From assembly GCA_934438175.1 (NCBI GenBank), contig CAKSBH010000005.1:73950-137949 (forward strand): DNA of 64,000 nt, read 5' to 3'. A model generated the notes under the pieces. The model did not search any database. It was not told the DNA's origin and saw nothing but the letters and a program-made list of their open reading frames with translations. Each line of letters starts with the position of its first letter. Position 1 is the first letter of the stretch. A program made the translations under genes and the position numbers. Source of the stretch: an uncultured Eubacteriales bacterium (GTDB lineage Bacteria > Bacillota > Clostridia > Oscillospirales > UBA644). Of this stretch, positions 1 through 9,916 are shown one piece after another.

Positions 1-86
1 TCCGAAATGCCGTCCTTTCCTACCATGAGAATGGTTTCGGCATCGTTGGCAAGTCCTCTCAGGTATGCTCTCTGTTTGCTTGTCAT
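1..86 (-). CDS. yhbY: YhbY/CRM-domain RNA-binding protein, N-terminal fragment (cut by window edge)
   Basis: Only the first 28 codons are inside the window; the gene runs off the left edge. The ATG overlaps the TGA stop of rdgB (ATGA), so it is translationally coupled to it. The start of the product, MTSKQRAYLRGLAND, followed by a VGKDGIS segment, is the hallmark of YhbY-family proteins, small ribosome-associated RNA-binding proteins (CRS1/YhbY fold) linked to large-subunit assembly. It is the last visible gene of the smc-ftsY-rdgB-yhbY operon. Confidence 0.85.
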   Translation of the reverse strand, partial: MTSKQRAYLRGLANDAETILMVGKDGIS

Positions 87-661
87 ATCGTTTTCAGAAT
101 CCTTTCCAGTTTTTCCAACGCCCTGCCCCGATGACTGATACGGTTCTTTTCCTCCGCCGTTGCCTCTGCAAGCGTCTTATTCAGATCGTCCGACCGAAAC
201 AACGGATCATATCCGAACCCGCCTGTCCCGGACGGAACTTCCGTAATCTGTCCCGTACAAACGCCTTCGGTGCAGATCTTCCGCCCGTCCGGAAACAGCA
301 GACAAATGCTGCACACATAACTTGCCCGTCGGTCGCTCACACCATGAAGTTTTTTTAACAAAAGCGCATTATTCTTTTCGTTGTCACAGGGCTCTCCGGC
401 AAAGCGCGCGGAGTACACACCGGGTGCGCCGCCCAGTGCCTCCACACAGAGTCCGCTGTCGTCCGCCAGACACGGAAGTCCGGAAGCATCCATGCCGCTT
501 TTTGCCTTGATATAAGCGTTTTCCGCAAATGTTTTGCCGGTTTCTTCAGGATCGGAAACAATCCCCGCTTCCCGCAGGCTCACAATCTCGAAACCGTCCC
601 CCAGAATCTCCCGGATCTCTTTCAGTTTGTTTTTGTTGTTGGATGCTACCAGAAGTTTCAT
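83..661 (-). CDS. rdgB: XTP/dITP diphosphatase (non-canonical purine NTP pyrophosphatase)
   Basis: RdgB/HAM1-family house-cleaning enzyme (192 aa) that hydrolyses ITP, dITP and XTP to the monophosphate and PPi, keeping deaminated purines out of DNA and RNA. The N-terminal LLVASNNKNKLKEI segment binds the nucleotide, DDSGLCVEALGG holds the metal-binding acidic pair, and GFGYDPLF plus SHRGRAL near the C-terminus are family signatures. The frame is open further upstream, but the ATG at 661 lies one base after the ftsY stop and starts exactly at the conserved MKLLVASNN, so it was chosen. It sits between ftsY and yhbY in one operon. Confidence 0.96.
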   Translation of the reverse strand: MKLLVASNNKNKLKEIREILGDGFEIVSLREAGIVSDPEETGKTFAENAYIKAKSGMDASGLPCLADDSGLCVEALGGAPGVYSARFAGEPCDNEKNNALLLKKLHGVSDRRASYVCSICLLFPDGRKICTEGVCTGQITEVPSGTGGFGYDPLFRSDDLNKTLAEATAEEKNRISHRGRALEKLERILKTI

Positions 662-662
662 G

Positions 663-1571
663 TCAGCCCTCCAGCAATGCCTTCGCAAACGCCTGCGGCT
701 CAAATGCCTGCAGATCGTCCATTTTTTCACCTACGCCGATAAACTTCACCGGAATGCCGGTCACATCCCGCACGGCAACGGTCACGCCGCCCTTGGCAGT
801 GCCGTCCAGTTTGGTCAGAACTGCTCCGGTCACACCCACCACACGGTTGAAATCCTTGGCTTGCTGTACTGCATTCTGACCGGTCGTTGCATCCAGAACC
901 AACAGCACTTCCCGGTCGGCGTCCGGCAGTTCACGATCCAGAACACGCAGCATCTTGGCAAGTTCATCCATCAGATTTTTCTTATTATGCAGCCGTCCGG
1001 CAGTATCGCAGATCAGAATATCCGCTCCCCGCGCTTTGGCGGCATGCGCGGCATCGAAAATAACGGCTGCGGGATCCGCTCCGTCCTGCTGACGCACGAT
1101 GTCCACACCGGCACGCTTCGCCCAGATCTCCAACTGATCGGCAGCGGCGGCACGAAAAGTATCGGCAGCACAAATCAAGGTCTGACGCCCTTCCTCGACA
1201 AACCGATGCGCAAGCTTGCCGATGGTCGTTGTCTTGCCCACGCCGTTTACTCCCACCACCAGAATCACCGAAGGATGCGTCGACAGCTTCAGTTCGTTCT
1301 GCCCGGTCATTTTTTCGGTCAGAAGCCGCTCCAGAGCCGCCTTCAGTTCTCCCGGGGTTTCAATCTTTTCTTTTTTGGCAAGGTCGCGCAATTCATCGAT
1401 GATTTTCTGCGACGTTTCATATCCCACGTCTGCCGCAATCAGCAGTTCCAGCAACTCATCCAAAAAATCCTCATCCACGCGCCGAAACGAAGCCACAAGC
1501 CCGTTCAGAGATGCGCCGATGCTCTCTTTTGTTTTTTTCAGACCCTCACGGATCTTTTCAAAAAATCCCAT
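663..1571 (-). CDS. ftsY: Signal recognition particle receptor FtsY
   Basis: SRP-receptor GTPase (302 aa) that docks ribosome-SRP complexes at the membrane for co-translational insertion. The NG domain is complete: helical N region in the first ~90 residues, GVNGVGKTTT P-loop near residue 105, DTFRAAA, DTAGR and TKLDGTAKGG motifs. The acidic A domain is very short, as is usual in Gram-positives. The start codon overlaps the smc stop by one base (TAATG), indicating coupling. The smc-ftsY order is common in Firmicutes. Confidence 0.97.
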   Translation of the reverse strand: MGFFEKIREGLKKTKESIGASLNGLVASFRRVDEDFLDELLELLIAADVGYETSQKIIDELRDLAKKEKIETPGELKAALERLLTEKMTGQNELKLSTHPSVILVVGVNGVGKTTTIGKLAHRFVEEGRQTLICAADTFRAAAADQLEIWAKRAGVDIVRQQDGADPAAVIFDAAHAAKARGADILICDTAGRLHNKKNLMDELAKMLRVLDRELPDADREVLLVLDATTGQNAVQQAKDFNRVVGVTGAVLTKLDGTAKGGVTVAVRDVTGIPVKFIGVGEKMDDLQAFEPQAFAKALLEG

Positions 1572-4500
1572 TATTTTGCCTCCCGAATGGATTTTTCCGC
1601 CTCATCCACGTTGACGGAAAGAATCTTGGAAATTCCTTTTTCTTTCATCGTCACGCCGTAAAGCGAATCGGCATGCTCCATCGTGCCGCGGCGGTGCGTA
1701 ATCACGATGAATTGCGTTTTGTCGTTCCGTTTCAGATATTCTGCATAGCGAACCACATTGACATCATCCAGAGCCGCCTCGATCTCGTCCAACAGGCAAA
1801 ACGGCGCGGGACGGATCTTGAGAATGGCAAAGTAAAGAGCAATGGCAGTCAGCGACCGCTCACCGCCGGAAAGCGCCATCAGATTCTTGATGATTTTTCC
1901 CGGAGGCGCCGCATAAATCTCAATGCCGGATTCCAGAACGTGTTCGGGATCCTCCAGCTTGAGTTCGGCATTTCCGCCGTCAAACAATTCCCGGAACACG
2001 GTGCCGAAAGTTTCGTTGATCACGGCAAAACTCTGTGCAAAGGTCTTTTCCATCGTTGCCGTCAGACCGTCAATCAGATGTTCCGTTTCCTCACATGCCG
2101 TTTGCAGATCGATTACCTGCGCCTCCAGTTCATCGTGCCGCTCTTTCACCTCACGGTATTCTTCCACGGCGTCCAGATTCACATTGCCAAGCGCCTTCAT
2201 GCGATTTTTGATTCCGCTCACTTTCTGCTCGGCGGCGGCAAAATCCTCAATTTCGATGCAATGTCTCTCGGCTTCGGTCAGGGTATACTCATATTCTTCC
2301 CAGATACGGGAAACGATTCCGTCTTTTTCCTCGGCAAGTTTCTGCAAAACCGCCGTCTGCTGCTCGCTTTGCCGCACCAAAGATTCCCGCAGAGAATACG
2401 CATCCTTTTCCTCGGCGCGAAGCCGTTGAATCTTCTGTTCGGAAACCATACGGGCGGCAATCCGTTCCTGAATTCTCGCCGATGCCTCGGAGGTCTGTAC
2501 CGATACCGTCTTACACTCTTCTTCCAGTGCCGCGGCAAGACGACGCTTCTCCTCGGCCTGCTCCCGGCACCGTTCGGCTTCCTGCTGCAGGCGCTCGGTA
2601 TCGCTGGAACGCATCCACGCGCGCTGCTCCAATTGCAATAAGGCAAACCGGATGCTCTCCAGATCTTTCTGCTTCTCCAGCAACTCAAGTTCCGCGGCAT
2701 GATAGGATTCCACGGTTTTTTCCTTGTCTGCCCGCACGGCCTGAAGTGCCTGCTGTGCCTGCTCTGTTTCTAAGGCGGCGGAAAGGACCTCCGTCTCCCG
2801 CATTTTCAGTTCTTCGGCAAGGCGTTCCCGCTCTGCCGTCATCCGTTCCCGAGTCTGTGCCAATGTTTCCAATTCGATGTTCAGCTGTTCTTCCTGCTTC
2901 GCCACATCGGCAGCAGACAAAACCGCATGCTCACGGTCGCCCTGTTCCTTGATGCGACGCTCTTCCAGATTGCGGATCTCTGCATCCACACCGAGAAGAT
3001 CCGCATTCAGCATAGCAAGTTCCGCTGTGCCCGCCCGGCACGTCTGCTCGGCTCTTTCCTGCTCTTTTTGCAGGTTTTCACATTCTTTCTTCAGGGCGGC
3101 TATCTCGTTTTTGCGAGACAAAAATCCAAAATTTCGGTTCAGCGAACCACCCGTCAGAGAGCCGCCCGCATTTACCACCTGCCCGTCCAGCGTTACCAGG
3201 CGGAAAGCATGATGATATTTGGCGGCAATCGCCGTAGCCGCATCCAGATCCTCGGCAACCGCCGTCCGACCCAGCAGGGAACGAACAATCTCGCCATACT
3301 TCTCGTCACACGTCACCAACGTATGGGCAAGACCGACAAACCCCTCTTCGTTTTGCAGCCCGGACACAGAAAGAACATTGCCCCGGACGGTGCTGCGGGG
3401 TAAAAAGGTTGCCCGTCCGGCATTCCGGCTTTTCAGCAGAAAGATGGCGTTTTTTGCGCTGCGGTCATCCACCGTCACCACATTCTGCAGGGAATTTCCG
3501 AGTGCGGTCTCCACCGCCACGGAATATTCGGCAGAAACGGAGATCCGATCCGCCACCGTTCCCTCAATGCCCTGAAGAACACCGCGTCGCGCTTCTTCCA
3601 TTACGGTACGCACACTGTTCTGATAGCCCTCGTAATGCGCTTCCATACCCGTCAGGATATTTTTGCGGTTCTGCTTTTCATGCAGGGTCATGCGCAAATC
3701 CTGCAGGGCGGCTTCGTTTTTCTCCTGGCGATCCGCCAAGGTTTTCTGCTTGAAAAGGTACCCGTTGCGAACGTTTGTCTCGGATGCCAGTTCTTCTTCC
3801 GTCCGTTTCAGCGCTTCCTCTGCAGCCAGACATGCCGCGCGCAGCTCCTGCGCACGCTTTTTCGCATCTTCGATCTCCCGGCGGCGCGTTTCCATGTATT
3901 GCTCACCGGATTCCACCGATTGCTCAATCGCACCCAGGCGAACCTGGATCCTTGTTTTCTCGTCAACCCGGCGTGCTTCCTCGCTCTCACAGGCAGAAAT
4001 GCGCTCAGATGCCTCTGCTTCCGCTTCCTCTGCCCGGACAATCTCTGACCGGATGCTGTCCATTTTTTCGGCAAGAACGCGGATTTCCTCGGAGACGTGC
4101 GCCTGCTCTTCTTCTTTTTCGGCATGCTCGCGTTCGCTGCGTGCCGCTTCTTCTTCATTTTCCGTTGCCGATGCCGCAAGGCGCTCTGCATCCTGCTGCA
4201 GATGTCCCATGTCGTTGCGGGCCACCACAGCCGCCGTCTGCTTTTCCCTGCGTGTTTCTTCATAGCCACGTACGGCAGTACGAATCTCTTCGATTTCTGC
4301 CGTCAGACGCTCGGATTCCCGTGTGGATTCTTCAATCTGCGCATCATAATCCCGGATGTCGTCCTCGGTACGCCGCAGATCCCGCGCAAACAACTCTGCC
4401 CGTTCCTCCGCTTTTTTGCAATCGGCTTCAATTCCGGAAAGACGATGCACCCACAACGTAATTTCCAATTCCCGTTTTTCGTCCCGCAACGCAAGATATT

Positions 4501-5140
4501 TTTTTGCATTTTCGCTTTGCCGCTCCAGGGGACCCAAACGATTTTTCAGTTCAGCCAGAATATCGTTCAACCGCGTGAGATTCGCGCGGGTCGCGTCCAG
4601 TTTCCGCAGGGCCTCTTCTTTTTTATGGCGATGGCTGGCAATTCCAGCCGCCTCTTCAAACAATACACGCCGCTCGGAGCTTTTCGCCTCAATCACCTCG
4701 GTAATGGCGCCCTGGCTGATTACGGAATATCCAGTCTTACCCAAGCCCGTATCCCGCAAAAGCTCCTGAATGTCCCGCAAACGAACAGCGCTGCCGTTGA
4801 TAAAATATTCACTGTCGCCGGAGCGGTAATACCGACGGGTAATGATCACCTCGTCGTATGGCAGATCCAGGGTTCGGTCGTCGTTGGAAAGCGTCATAGA
4901 AACTTCGGCAAAGCCGAGCGGTTTCCGGGACGCCGTTCCGTCAAAGATAACATCTTCAATTTTATTCCCACGCAATGAACGCGCGCTGGTTTCTCCCATA
5001 ACCCAGCGAATCGCGTCACTGATGTTGCTTTTTCCGCTTCCGTTCGGTCCGACGATGCCTGTCATGCCCTCGCTGAACGTAATCACCGTCCGATCAGGAA
5101 ACGACTTGAACCCCTGAATCTCAACCTTTTTTAACTGCAC
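1571..5140 (-). CDS. smc: Chromosome segregation ATPase SMC
   Basis: Condensin ATPase (1189 aa) that organises and segregates the chromosome, normally with ScpA/ScpB, which are not in this window. The N-terminal head has Walker A GPNGSGKSN near residue 32. Two long coiled coils flank a globular hinge at about residues 510-650. The C-terminal head has the LSGGERS signature near residue 1087 and a Walker B ending LLDEIEAALD. The start is GTG, preceded by a GGAGGGG ribosome-binding site. It is the first gene of the smc-ftsY-rdgB-yhbY operon, driven by a promoter about 50 bases upstream. Confidence 0.98.
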   Translation of the reverse strand: MQLKKVEIQGFKSFPDRTVITFSEGMTGIVGPNGSGKSNISDAIRWVMGETSARSLRGNKIEDVIFDGTASRKPLGFAEVSMTLSNDDRTLDLPYDEVIITRRYYRSGDSEYFINGSAVRLRDIQELLRDTGLGKTGYSVISQGAITEVIEAKSSERRVLFEEAAGIASHRHKKEEALRKLDATRANLTRLNDILAELKNRLGPLERQSENAKKYLALRDEKRELEITLWVHRLSGIEADCKKAEERAELFARDLRRTEDDIRDYDAQIEESTRESERLTAEIEEIRTAVRGYEETRREKQTAAVVARNDMGHLQQDAERLAASATENEEEAARSEREHAEKEEEQAHVSEEIRVLAEKMDSIRSEIVRAEEAEAEASERISACESEEARRVDEKTRIQVRLGAIEQSVESGEQYMETRRREIEDAKKRAQELRAACLAAEEALKRTEEELASETNVRNGYLFKQKTLADRQEKNEAALQDLRMTLHEKQNRKNILTGMEAHYEGYQNSVRTVMEEARRGVLQGIEGTVADRISVSAEYSVAVETALGNSLQNVVTVDDRSAKNAIFLLKSRNAGRATFLPRSTVRGNVLSVSGLQNEEGFVGLAHTLVTCDEKYGEIVRSLLGRTAVAEDLDAATAIAAKYHHAFRLVTLDGQVVNAGGSLTGGSLNRNFGFLSRKNEIAALKKECENLQKEQERAEQTCRAGTAELAMLNADLLGVDAEIRNLEERRIKEQGDREHAVLSAADVAKQEEQLNIELETLAQTRERMTAERERLAEELKMRETEVLSAALETEQAQQALQAVRADKEKTVESYHAAELELLEKQKDLESIRFALLQLEQRAWMRSSDTERLQQEAERCREQAEEKRRLAAALEEECKTVSVQTSEASARIQERIAARMVSEQKIQRLRAEEKDAYSLRESLVRQSEQQTAVLQKLAEEKDGIVSRIWEEYEYTLTEAERHCIEIEDFAAAEQKVSGIKNRMKALGNVNLDAVEEYREVKERHDELEAQVIDLQTACEETEHLIDGLTATMEKTFAQSFAVINETFGTVFRELFDGGNAELKLEDPEHVLESGIEIYAAPPGKIIKNLMALSGGERSLTAIALYFAILKIRPAPFCLLDEIEAALDDVNVVRYAEYLKRNDKTQFIVITHRRGTMEHADSLYGVTMKEKGISKILSVNVDEAEKSIREAK

Positions 5141-5187
5141 TGCAACCCCTCCGTGCCTGTTTTCGGGAAACCAATCCTATTCTATAT

Positions 5188-5216
5188 ATCATACCATGTT
5201 TTGCACAAATTTTCAA
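5188..5216 (-). promoter_or_regulatory. Promoter of the smc operon
   Basis: Reading on the minus strand: -35 TTGAAA (5211-5216), 17-bp spacer, -10 TATGAT (5188-5193). It lies about 50 bases before the smc GTG. Confidence 0.7.
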
Positions 5217-5266
5217 GTGTTTCACGCAAACTTCTGCATCGGAACCGCAGGATCCGCCTTCGATGT

Positions 5267-5743
5267 TCAGCCGTTTCCCGCCGAGCATTTCTGCGCATCA
5301 ATGGCAAGCGTCAGCATCAATACCCCCAAGGCATCTTCAGGTCTCACAATGTCCAGAACGTAGGTATCTGTCCAGTGGAACAGTTCTTTGGAAACGGTCG
5401 CCACAAGTTCCCCATCCGCCGTCGTAACCGAATAATTCCATTGCCAGAAATCGCCCTCAACGCGCCATCCGTTCAGCTCCACACGGAATTTCGGACGAAA
5501 CCAGGAAAATTCCTTGACGATGCATCCGCAGAACTGTCCGTCCGTCCAGATTTCAAAACGGGGCAAAAAACTGAAGACCCGTTCCTTTACCGTACCGAGC
5601 TCACATCCCGCGGCATTGAAAATTTTCAGACAATGCCCCCACGCCAATTGTCCCTTTACCGTATAGATTGTTTCACCGTTCTCGCCATAGATATCATAGC
5701 TGTCAAACCATGAAAAGAAGCGCTGCTTAAATAAAAGTTTCAT
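5267..5743 (-). CDS. LURP-one-related / YxjI-like protein
   Basis: A 158-aa protein of the LURP-one-related (DUF567, tubby-C-like) family. It begins MKLLFKQRFFSWFDSYDIY and is built of short beta strands such as YTVKGQLAWG, LGTVKERVFSFLPRFEIW and YVLDIVRPEDAL, the pattern of this compact beta-barrel fold with a buried C-terminal helix. The biochemical role of bacterial members is not established. The frame continues upstream, but the ATG at 5743 has a GGAG ribosome site and matches the family start. It is monocistronic, between the smc promoter and the tuf terminator. Confidence 0.82.
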   Translation of the reverse strand: MKLLFKQRFFSWFDSYDIYGENGETIYTVKGQLAWGHCLKIFNAAGCELGTVKERVFSFLPRFEIWTDGQFCGCIVKEFSWFRPKFRVELNGWRVEGDFWQWNYSVTTADGELVATVSKELFHWTDTYVLDIVRPEDALGVLMLTLAIDAQKCSAGNG

Positions 5744-5854
5744 TTCTGCTCCATTTCCAAGACTATTTCCCCACAAGAAACAGATATTTCCTTGCTTTTC
5801 ACGCAGGATTCCCCACTGCTGTTTTCCTTTACGATGTTCCGGGCGCTGTATCTG

Positions 5855-5887
5855 CAAAAAAAGCAGGTGCCGAGGCACCTGCTTTTT
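5855..5887. terminator. Intrinsic terminator after tuf (bidirectional)
   Basis: Perfect 8-bp stem GCAGGTGC/GCACCTGC with a CGAG loop, flanked by A6 and T5 tracts. It ends the str operon on the minus strand. Confidence 0.9.
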
Positions 5888-5901
5888 CTGTCATTCAAAA
5901 A

Positions 5902-7104
5902 TTAGTCGCCAACAGAAACAACACGACCGGAACCGACCGTCTTGCCGCCTTCACGAATAGCGAACTTCAGACCCTGTTCGATAGCAATCGGGGTGATCAG
6001 TTCAACATTCATCAGAACGTTGTCGCCCGGCGTAACCATTTCGACATCGGCCGGCAGGGTGATGATACCCGTAACGTCCGTCGTTCTGAAATAGAACTGC
6101 GGTCTGTAGTTGGAGAACAGCGGCTTATGACGTCCGCCTTCTTTTGCCGTCAGAACGTAAACCTGACCGCTGAACTTGGTGTGCGGATGGATGGTACCGG
6201 GTTTCGCAAGAACCTGTCCTCTTTCGATTTCGTTTCTCTGAATACCGCGGAGCAAGCAACCGATGTTGTCGCCGGCTTCTGCGAAGTCAAGCAGTTTGCG
6301 GAACATTTCGATACCGGTAACAACCGACTTCTTCGTCTCTTCTTTGATACCGACGATTTCAACTTCCTCAGACAGCTTCAGCACGCCTCTCTCAACACGA
6401 CCGGTAGCAACGGTGCCACGACCGGTGATGGTGAAGACGTCTTCAACCGGCATCAGGAACGGCAGGTTGTCGTTTCTTTCCGGAGTCGGAATGAAGGAGT
6501 CGACAGCATCCATCAGTTCTTTGATGCAGGCATATTCCGGAGCGTTGGGATCCGTGGATTCGCTGGTCAGAGCCAGGTAAGCAGAGCCCTTGATGATCGG
6601 GGTTTCATCGCCCGGGAAGCCATATTTGTTCAACAGTTCACGGATGTCCATTTCAACGATCTCAAGCAGTTCGGGGTCGTCAACCTGGTCAACCTTGTTC
6701 ATGAAAACAACGATAGCGGGAACACCGACCTGACGTGCCAGCAGAATGTGCTCGCTCGTCTGAGCCATAACACCATCAGATGCAGCAACAACCAGGATTG
6801 CACCGTCCATCTGGGCAGCACCGGTAATCATGTTTTTGATATAGTCGGCGTGGCCCGGGCAGTCAACGTGAGCATAGTGACGTTTGTCAGTTTCATACTC
6901 AACGTGAGCGGTGTTGATTGTGATACCTCTGGCTCTCTCTTCGGGGGCCTTATCAATCATATCATAGGCCTCAAAGTGTGCCTGTCCCTTCAGGGAGAGG
7001 TACTTCGTGATCGCTGCGGTAAGAGTGGTCTTACCGTGGTCAACGTGACCGATGGTACCGATGTTTACATGGGGCTTCGTTCTTTCGAATTTCGCTTTTG
7101 CCAT
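5902..7104 (-). CDS. tuf: Translation elongation factor Tu
   Basis: EF-Tu (400 aa), the GTPase that carries aminoacyl-tRNA to the ribosomal A site. The GTPase motifs GHVDHGKT (near residue 20), DCPGHADY (near 85) and NKVD are intact, followed by the two beta-barrel domains; the C-terminus ends KTVGSGRVVSVGD. It is the last gene of the rpsL-rpsG-fusA-tuf group, 61 bases after fusA, with a strong AAAGGAGG ribosome site and a terminator just downstream. Confidence 0.99.
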   Translation of the reverse strand: MAKAKFERTKPHVNIGTIGHVDHGKTTLTAAITKYLSLKGQAHFEAYDMIDKAPEERARGITINTAHVEYETDKRHYAHVDCPGHADYIKNMITGAAQMDGAILVVAASDGVMAQTSEHILLARQVGVPAIVVFMNKVDQVDDPELLEIVEMDIRELLNKYGFPGDETPIIKGSAYLALTSESTDPNAPEYACIKELMDAVDSFIPTPERNDNLPFLMPVEDVFTITGRGTVATGRVERGVLKLSEEVEIVGIKEETKKSVVTGIEMFRKLLDFAEAGDNIGCLLRGIQRNEIERGQVLAKPGTIHPHTKFSGQVYVLTAKEGGRHKPLFSNYRPQFYFRTTDVTGIITLPADVEMVTPGDNVLMNVELITPIAIEQGLKFAIREGGKTVGSGRVVSVGD

Positions 7105-7165
7105 TGCATTTTCCTCCTTTTAGAAGTCAAATATAATTTAATTTTGTTTTTACAATACAAGAAAA

Positions 7166-9247
7166 TCAGCCATTGTGATTCCGACCGGCGATAATCTTTT
7201 CCTGAAGTGCTTTCGGCACCTCGGCAAAGTGGCTCGGTTCCATCGAATACACGCCGCGACCCTGAGTCTTGGAACGCATATCCGTTGCATAACCGAACAT
7301 TTCGCCAAGCGGAACAAATGCCGTAATCTGCTGAGCGCCCGGAGCGGCCTCCAGGGACTGAATCTGGCCTCTGCGCGCCGTCAGGTCGCCGATAACATCG
7401 CCCATATATTCTTCCGGAACGATGACAACGACTTTCATGATCGGCTCGGTCAGAACCGGATCCGCTTCCTTCATGGCCTCTTTGAACGCCATAGAACCGG
7501 CGATCTTGAACGCCATTTCGGAAGAGTCGACCTCGTGATACGAACCATCGTACAACGTGACCTTGACATCCACGACGTTGTAGCCGGCGAGAACACCGCT
7601 CTGCATAGCGCCCTGGATACCGGCATCGACCGCAGGAATGTATTCCTTCGGAATCGCGCCGCCGACCACTTTGTTGATGAATTCATAGCCCTTACCCGGC
7701 TCGTTCGGCTCCAGAATGATCTTAACATGACCATACTGACCTTTACCGCCCGACTGACGGACATACTTGCATTCCTTGTCCACCTTGCGGCGGATGGTTT
7801 CTTTGTAGGAAACCTGCGGTTTGCCGACGTTTGCTTCAACCTTGAACTCACGCAGCAGACGGTCTACGATAATCTCCAGGTGCAACTCGCCCATACCGGC
7901 GATGATGGTCTGACCGCTATCGGTATCCGTATAGGTGCGGAAGGTCGGGTCTTCTTCGGCAAGCTTCAGAAGAGCGACGGTCATTTTGTCCTGACCGGCT
8001 TTCGTCTTCGGCTCGATGGCAACTTTGATAACCGGCTCCGGGAATTCCATGGATTCCAGGATGATCGGGGCTTTCTCGTCGCAAAGCGTATCGCCCGTTG
8101 TGACGGTCTTCAGACCGACAGCGGCACAGATATCACCGGCATACACCTCGCTCACGTCTTCACGATGGTTGGCGTGCATACGAAGAATACGACCGAAACG
8201 CTCTTTGGTGTTTTTGGACGAGTTCAAAACCGTTGCGCCGGTTGTGATCTTACCGGAATACACGCGGAAGAAGCACAGTTTTCCGACAAACGGGTCGGTC
8301 ACGATCTTGAATGCCAAAGCGGAAAACGGCTCGTTGTCGTCCGCTTTGCGGAAAATTTCCCCGTCGGTATCGGGATCGGTGCCGTCAACCGGCGGAACAT
8401 CCAGCGGAGAAGGCATATAATCGATGATGGCATCGAGAAGCTTCTGAACGCCTTTGTTCTTATAAGAGGTTCCGCAGACAACCGGAACCATATGATTTGC
8501 GATGGTGGATTTGCGGATGCACTGTTTGATCTCATCCTGCGTGATCTCTTCGCCTTCCAGGTACTTTGCCATAACGTCATCGTCCTGTTCGGCAACATGC
8601 TCAACCATTTCCTCATGATATTTCTGAGCAAGCTCTTTCATATCATCGGGAATCTCTTCCTCGCGGATTTTGACACCGAGATCATCATCGTAGAAATACG
8701 CCTTCATCTTGACCAGATCGATGATACCAACGAAGGTATCTTCCGCTCCGATGGGGAGCTGAATCGGAACCGCATTACATTTCAGGCGATCCTTCATCAT
8801 CTTGACAACACGATAGAAGTCCGCACCCATGATATCCATCTTGTTCACATACGCCATGCGGGGAACATGATATTTATCTGCCTGACGCCAGACCGTTTCC
8901 GACTGGGGTTCTACGCCGCCCTTTGCGCAGAAGACGGTAACAGAACCGTCCAGAACACGCAGGGAACGCTCAACCTCAACGGTAAAGTCAACGTGACCCG
9001 GAGTATCGATGATGTTGATACGGTGGCCTTTCCAGATAGCAGTCGTTGCAGCAGAGGTGATGGTAATACCTCTCTCCTGCTCCTGCTCCATATAGTCCAT
9101 CGTCGCGGTACCATCGTGGGTCTCGCCGATTTTATGGTTTACGCCGGTGTAATACAGGATACGTTCGGTGGTGGTCGTCTTACCCGCATCGATATGTGCC
9201 ATAATCCCGATGTTGCGATAGAGATTAAGTGAATATGCTCTTGCCAT
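7166..9247 (-). CDS. fusA: Translation elongation factor G
   Basis: EF-G (693 aa), the translocase GTPase. It starts MARAYSLNLYRNIGIMAHID with P-loop AHIDAGKTTTTE, then DTPGHVDF and NKMD, and has all downstream domains (tRNA-mimic domain IV with GGKGQYGHV and the C-terminal domain V). Length is normal for the family. It lies 50 bases after rpsG and before tuf in the classical str arrangement. Confidence 0.99.
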   Translation of the reverse strand: MARAYSLNLYRNIGIMAHIDAGKTTTTERILYYTGVNHKIGETHDGTATMDYMEQEQERGITITSAATTAIWKGHRINIIDTPGHVDFTVEVERSLRVLDGSVTVFCAKGGVEPQSETVWRQADKYHVPRMAYVNKMDIMGADFYRVVKMMKDRLKCNAVPIQLPIGAEDTFVGIIDLVKMKAYFYDDDLGVKIREEEIPDDMKELAQKYHEEMVEHVAEQDDDVMAKYLEGEEITQDEIKQCIRKSTIANHMVPVVCGTSYKNKGVQKLLDAIIDYMPSPLDVPPVDGTDPDTDGEIFRKADDNEPFSALAFKIVTDPFVGKLCFFRVYSGKITTGATVLNSSKNTKERFGRILRMHANHREDVSEVYAGDICAAVGLKTVTTGDTLCDEKAPIILESMEFPEPVIKVAIEPKTKAGQDKMTVALLKLAEEDPTFRTYTDTDSGQTIIAGMGELHLEIIVDRLLREFKVEANVGKPQVSYKETIRRKVDKECKYVRQSGGKGQYGHVKIILEPNEPGKGYEFINKVVGGAIPKEYIPAVDAGIQGAMQSGVLAGYNVVDVKVTLYDGSYHEVDSSEMAFKIAGSMAFKEAMKEADPVLTEPIMKVVVIVPEEYMGDVIGDLTARRGQIQSLEAAPGAQQITAFVPLGEMFGYATDMRSKTQGRGVYSMEPSHFAEVPKALQEKIIAGRNHNG

Positions 9248-9297
9248 TGATTGGGTTCTCCTTTAACACATATTGAAAAATAAACGACGGATCAGAC

Positions 9298-9768
9298 TTA
9301 CCATCTGTAGTGTGCAAACGCCTTGTTGGCTTCTGCCATCTTGTGCGTATCTTCTTTCTTTTTCACCGCAGACCCGGTGTTGTTTGCGGCATCCAGAATT
9401 TCATTTGCAAGTCTTTCCTTCATGGTCTTCTCGCTGCGGTTACGGGAATACAGAGTCAGCCAACGCAGACCCAGCGTCACCCGTCTGTCCGGACGGACTT
9501 CGATCGGAACCTGGTAGTTGGAACCGCCCACACGTCTTGCTTTGACCTCAAGGACCGGCATGATGTTCTCCATCGCCTGGTTGTAAACCTCCAGGGGATC
9601 TTTGCCGGATTTTTCTTTTACGATATCAAATGCATCGTAAACGATCTTCTGAGCAACACCCTTTTTGCCGTCCAGCATAATGCTGTTGATCAGCTTGGAA
9701 ACGAGTTTGCTGTTGTAGATCGGGTCCGGAAGAACATCTCTTTTTGCAATAAAACCTCTTCTCGGCAC
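9298..9768 (-). CDS. rpsG: 30S ribosomal protein S7
   Basis: S7 (156 aa) nucleates assembly of the 30S head and contacts tRNA in the E site. MPRRGFIAKRDVLPDPIYNS at the N-terminus and the C-terminal MAEANKAFAHYRW are diagnostic, as is the central GGSNYQVPIEVRPDRR. It has a GGAGGG ribosome site and follows rpsL after a 148-base spacer, longer than usual for this gene pair but without a convincing terminator. Confidence 0.99.
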   Translation of the reverse strand: MPRRGFIAKRDVLPDPIYNSKLVSKLINSIMLDGKKGVAQKIVYDAFDIVKEKSGKDPLEVYNQAMENIMPVLEVKARRVGGSNYQVPIEVRPDRRVTLGLRWLTLYSRNRSEKTMKERLANEILDAANNTGSAVKKKEDTHKMAEANKAFAHYRW

Positions 9769-9916
9769 TTAACTTCCCTCCTTCATTATAAAAATGATTT
9801 CTCAGGTACTCGAAAGTGTTTTCACTCCCGTCAGCGCTTTATACGTTATATAAAAACTTATATCACCGCTGTGCGGCATATAAAGCGGACGATTGAATCT
9901 TCTTTCAACAAAAACC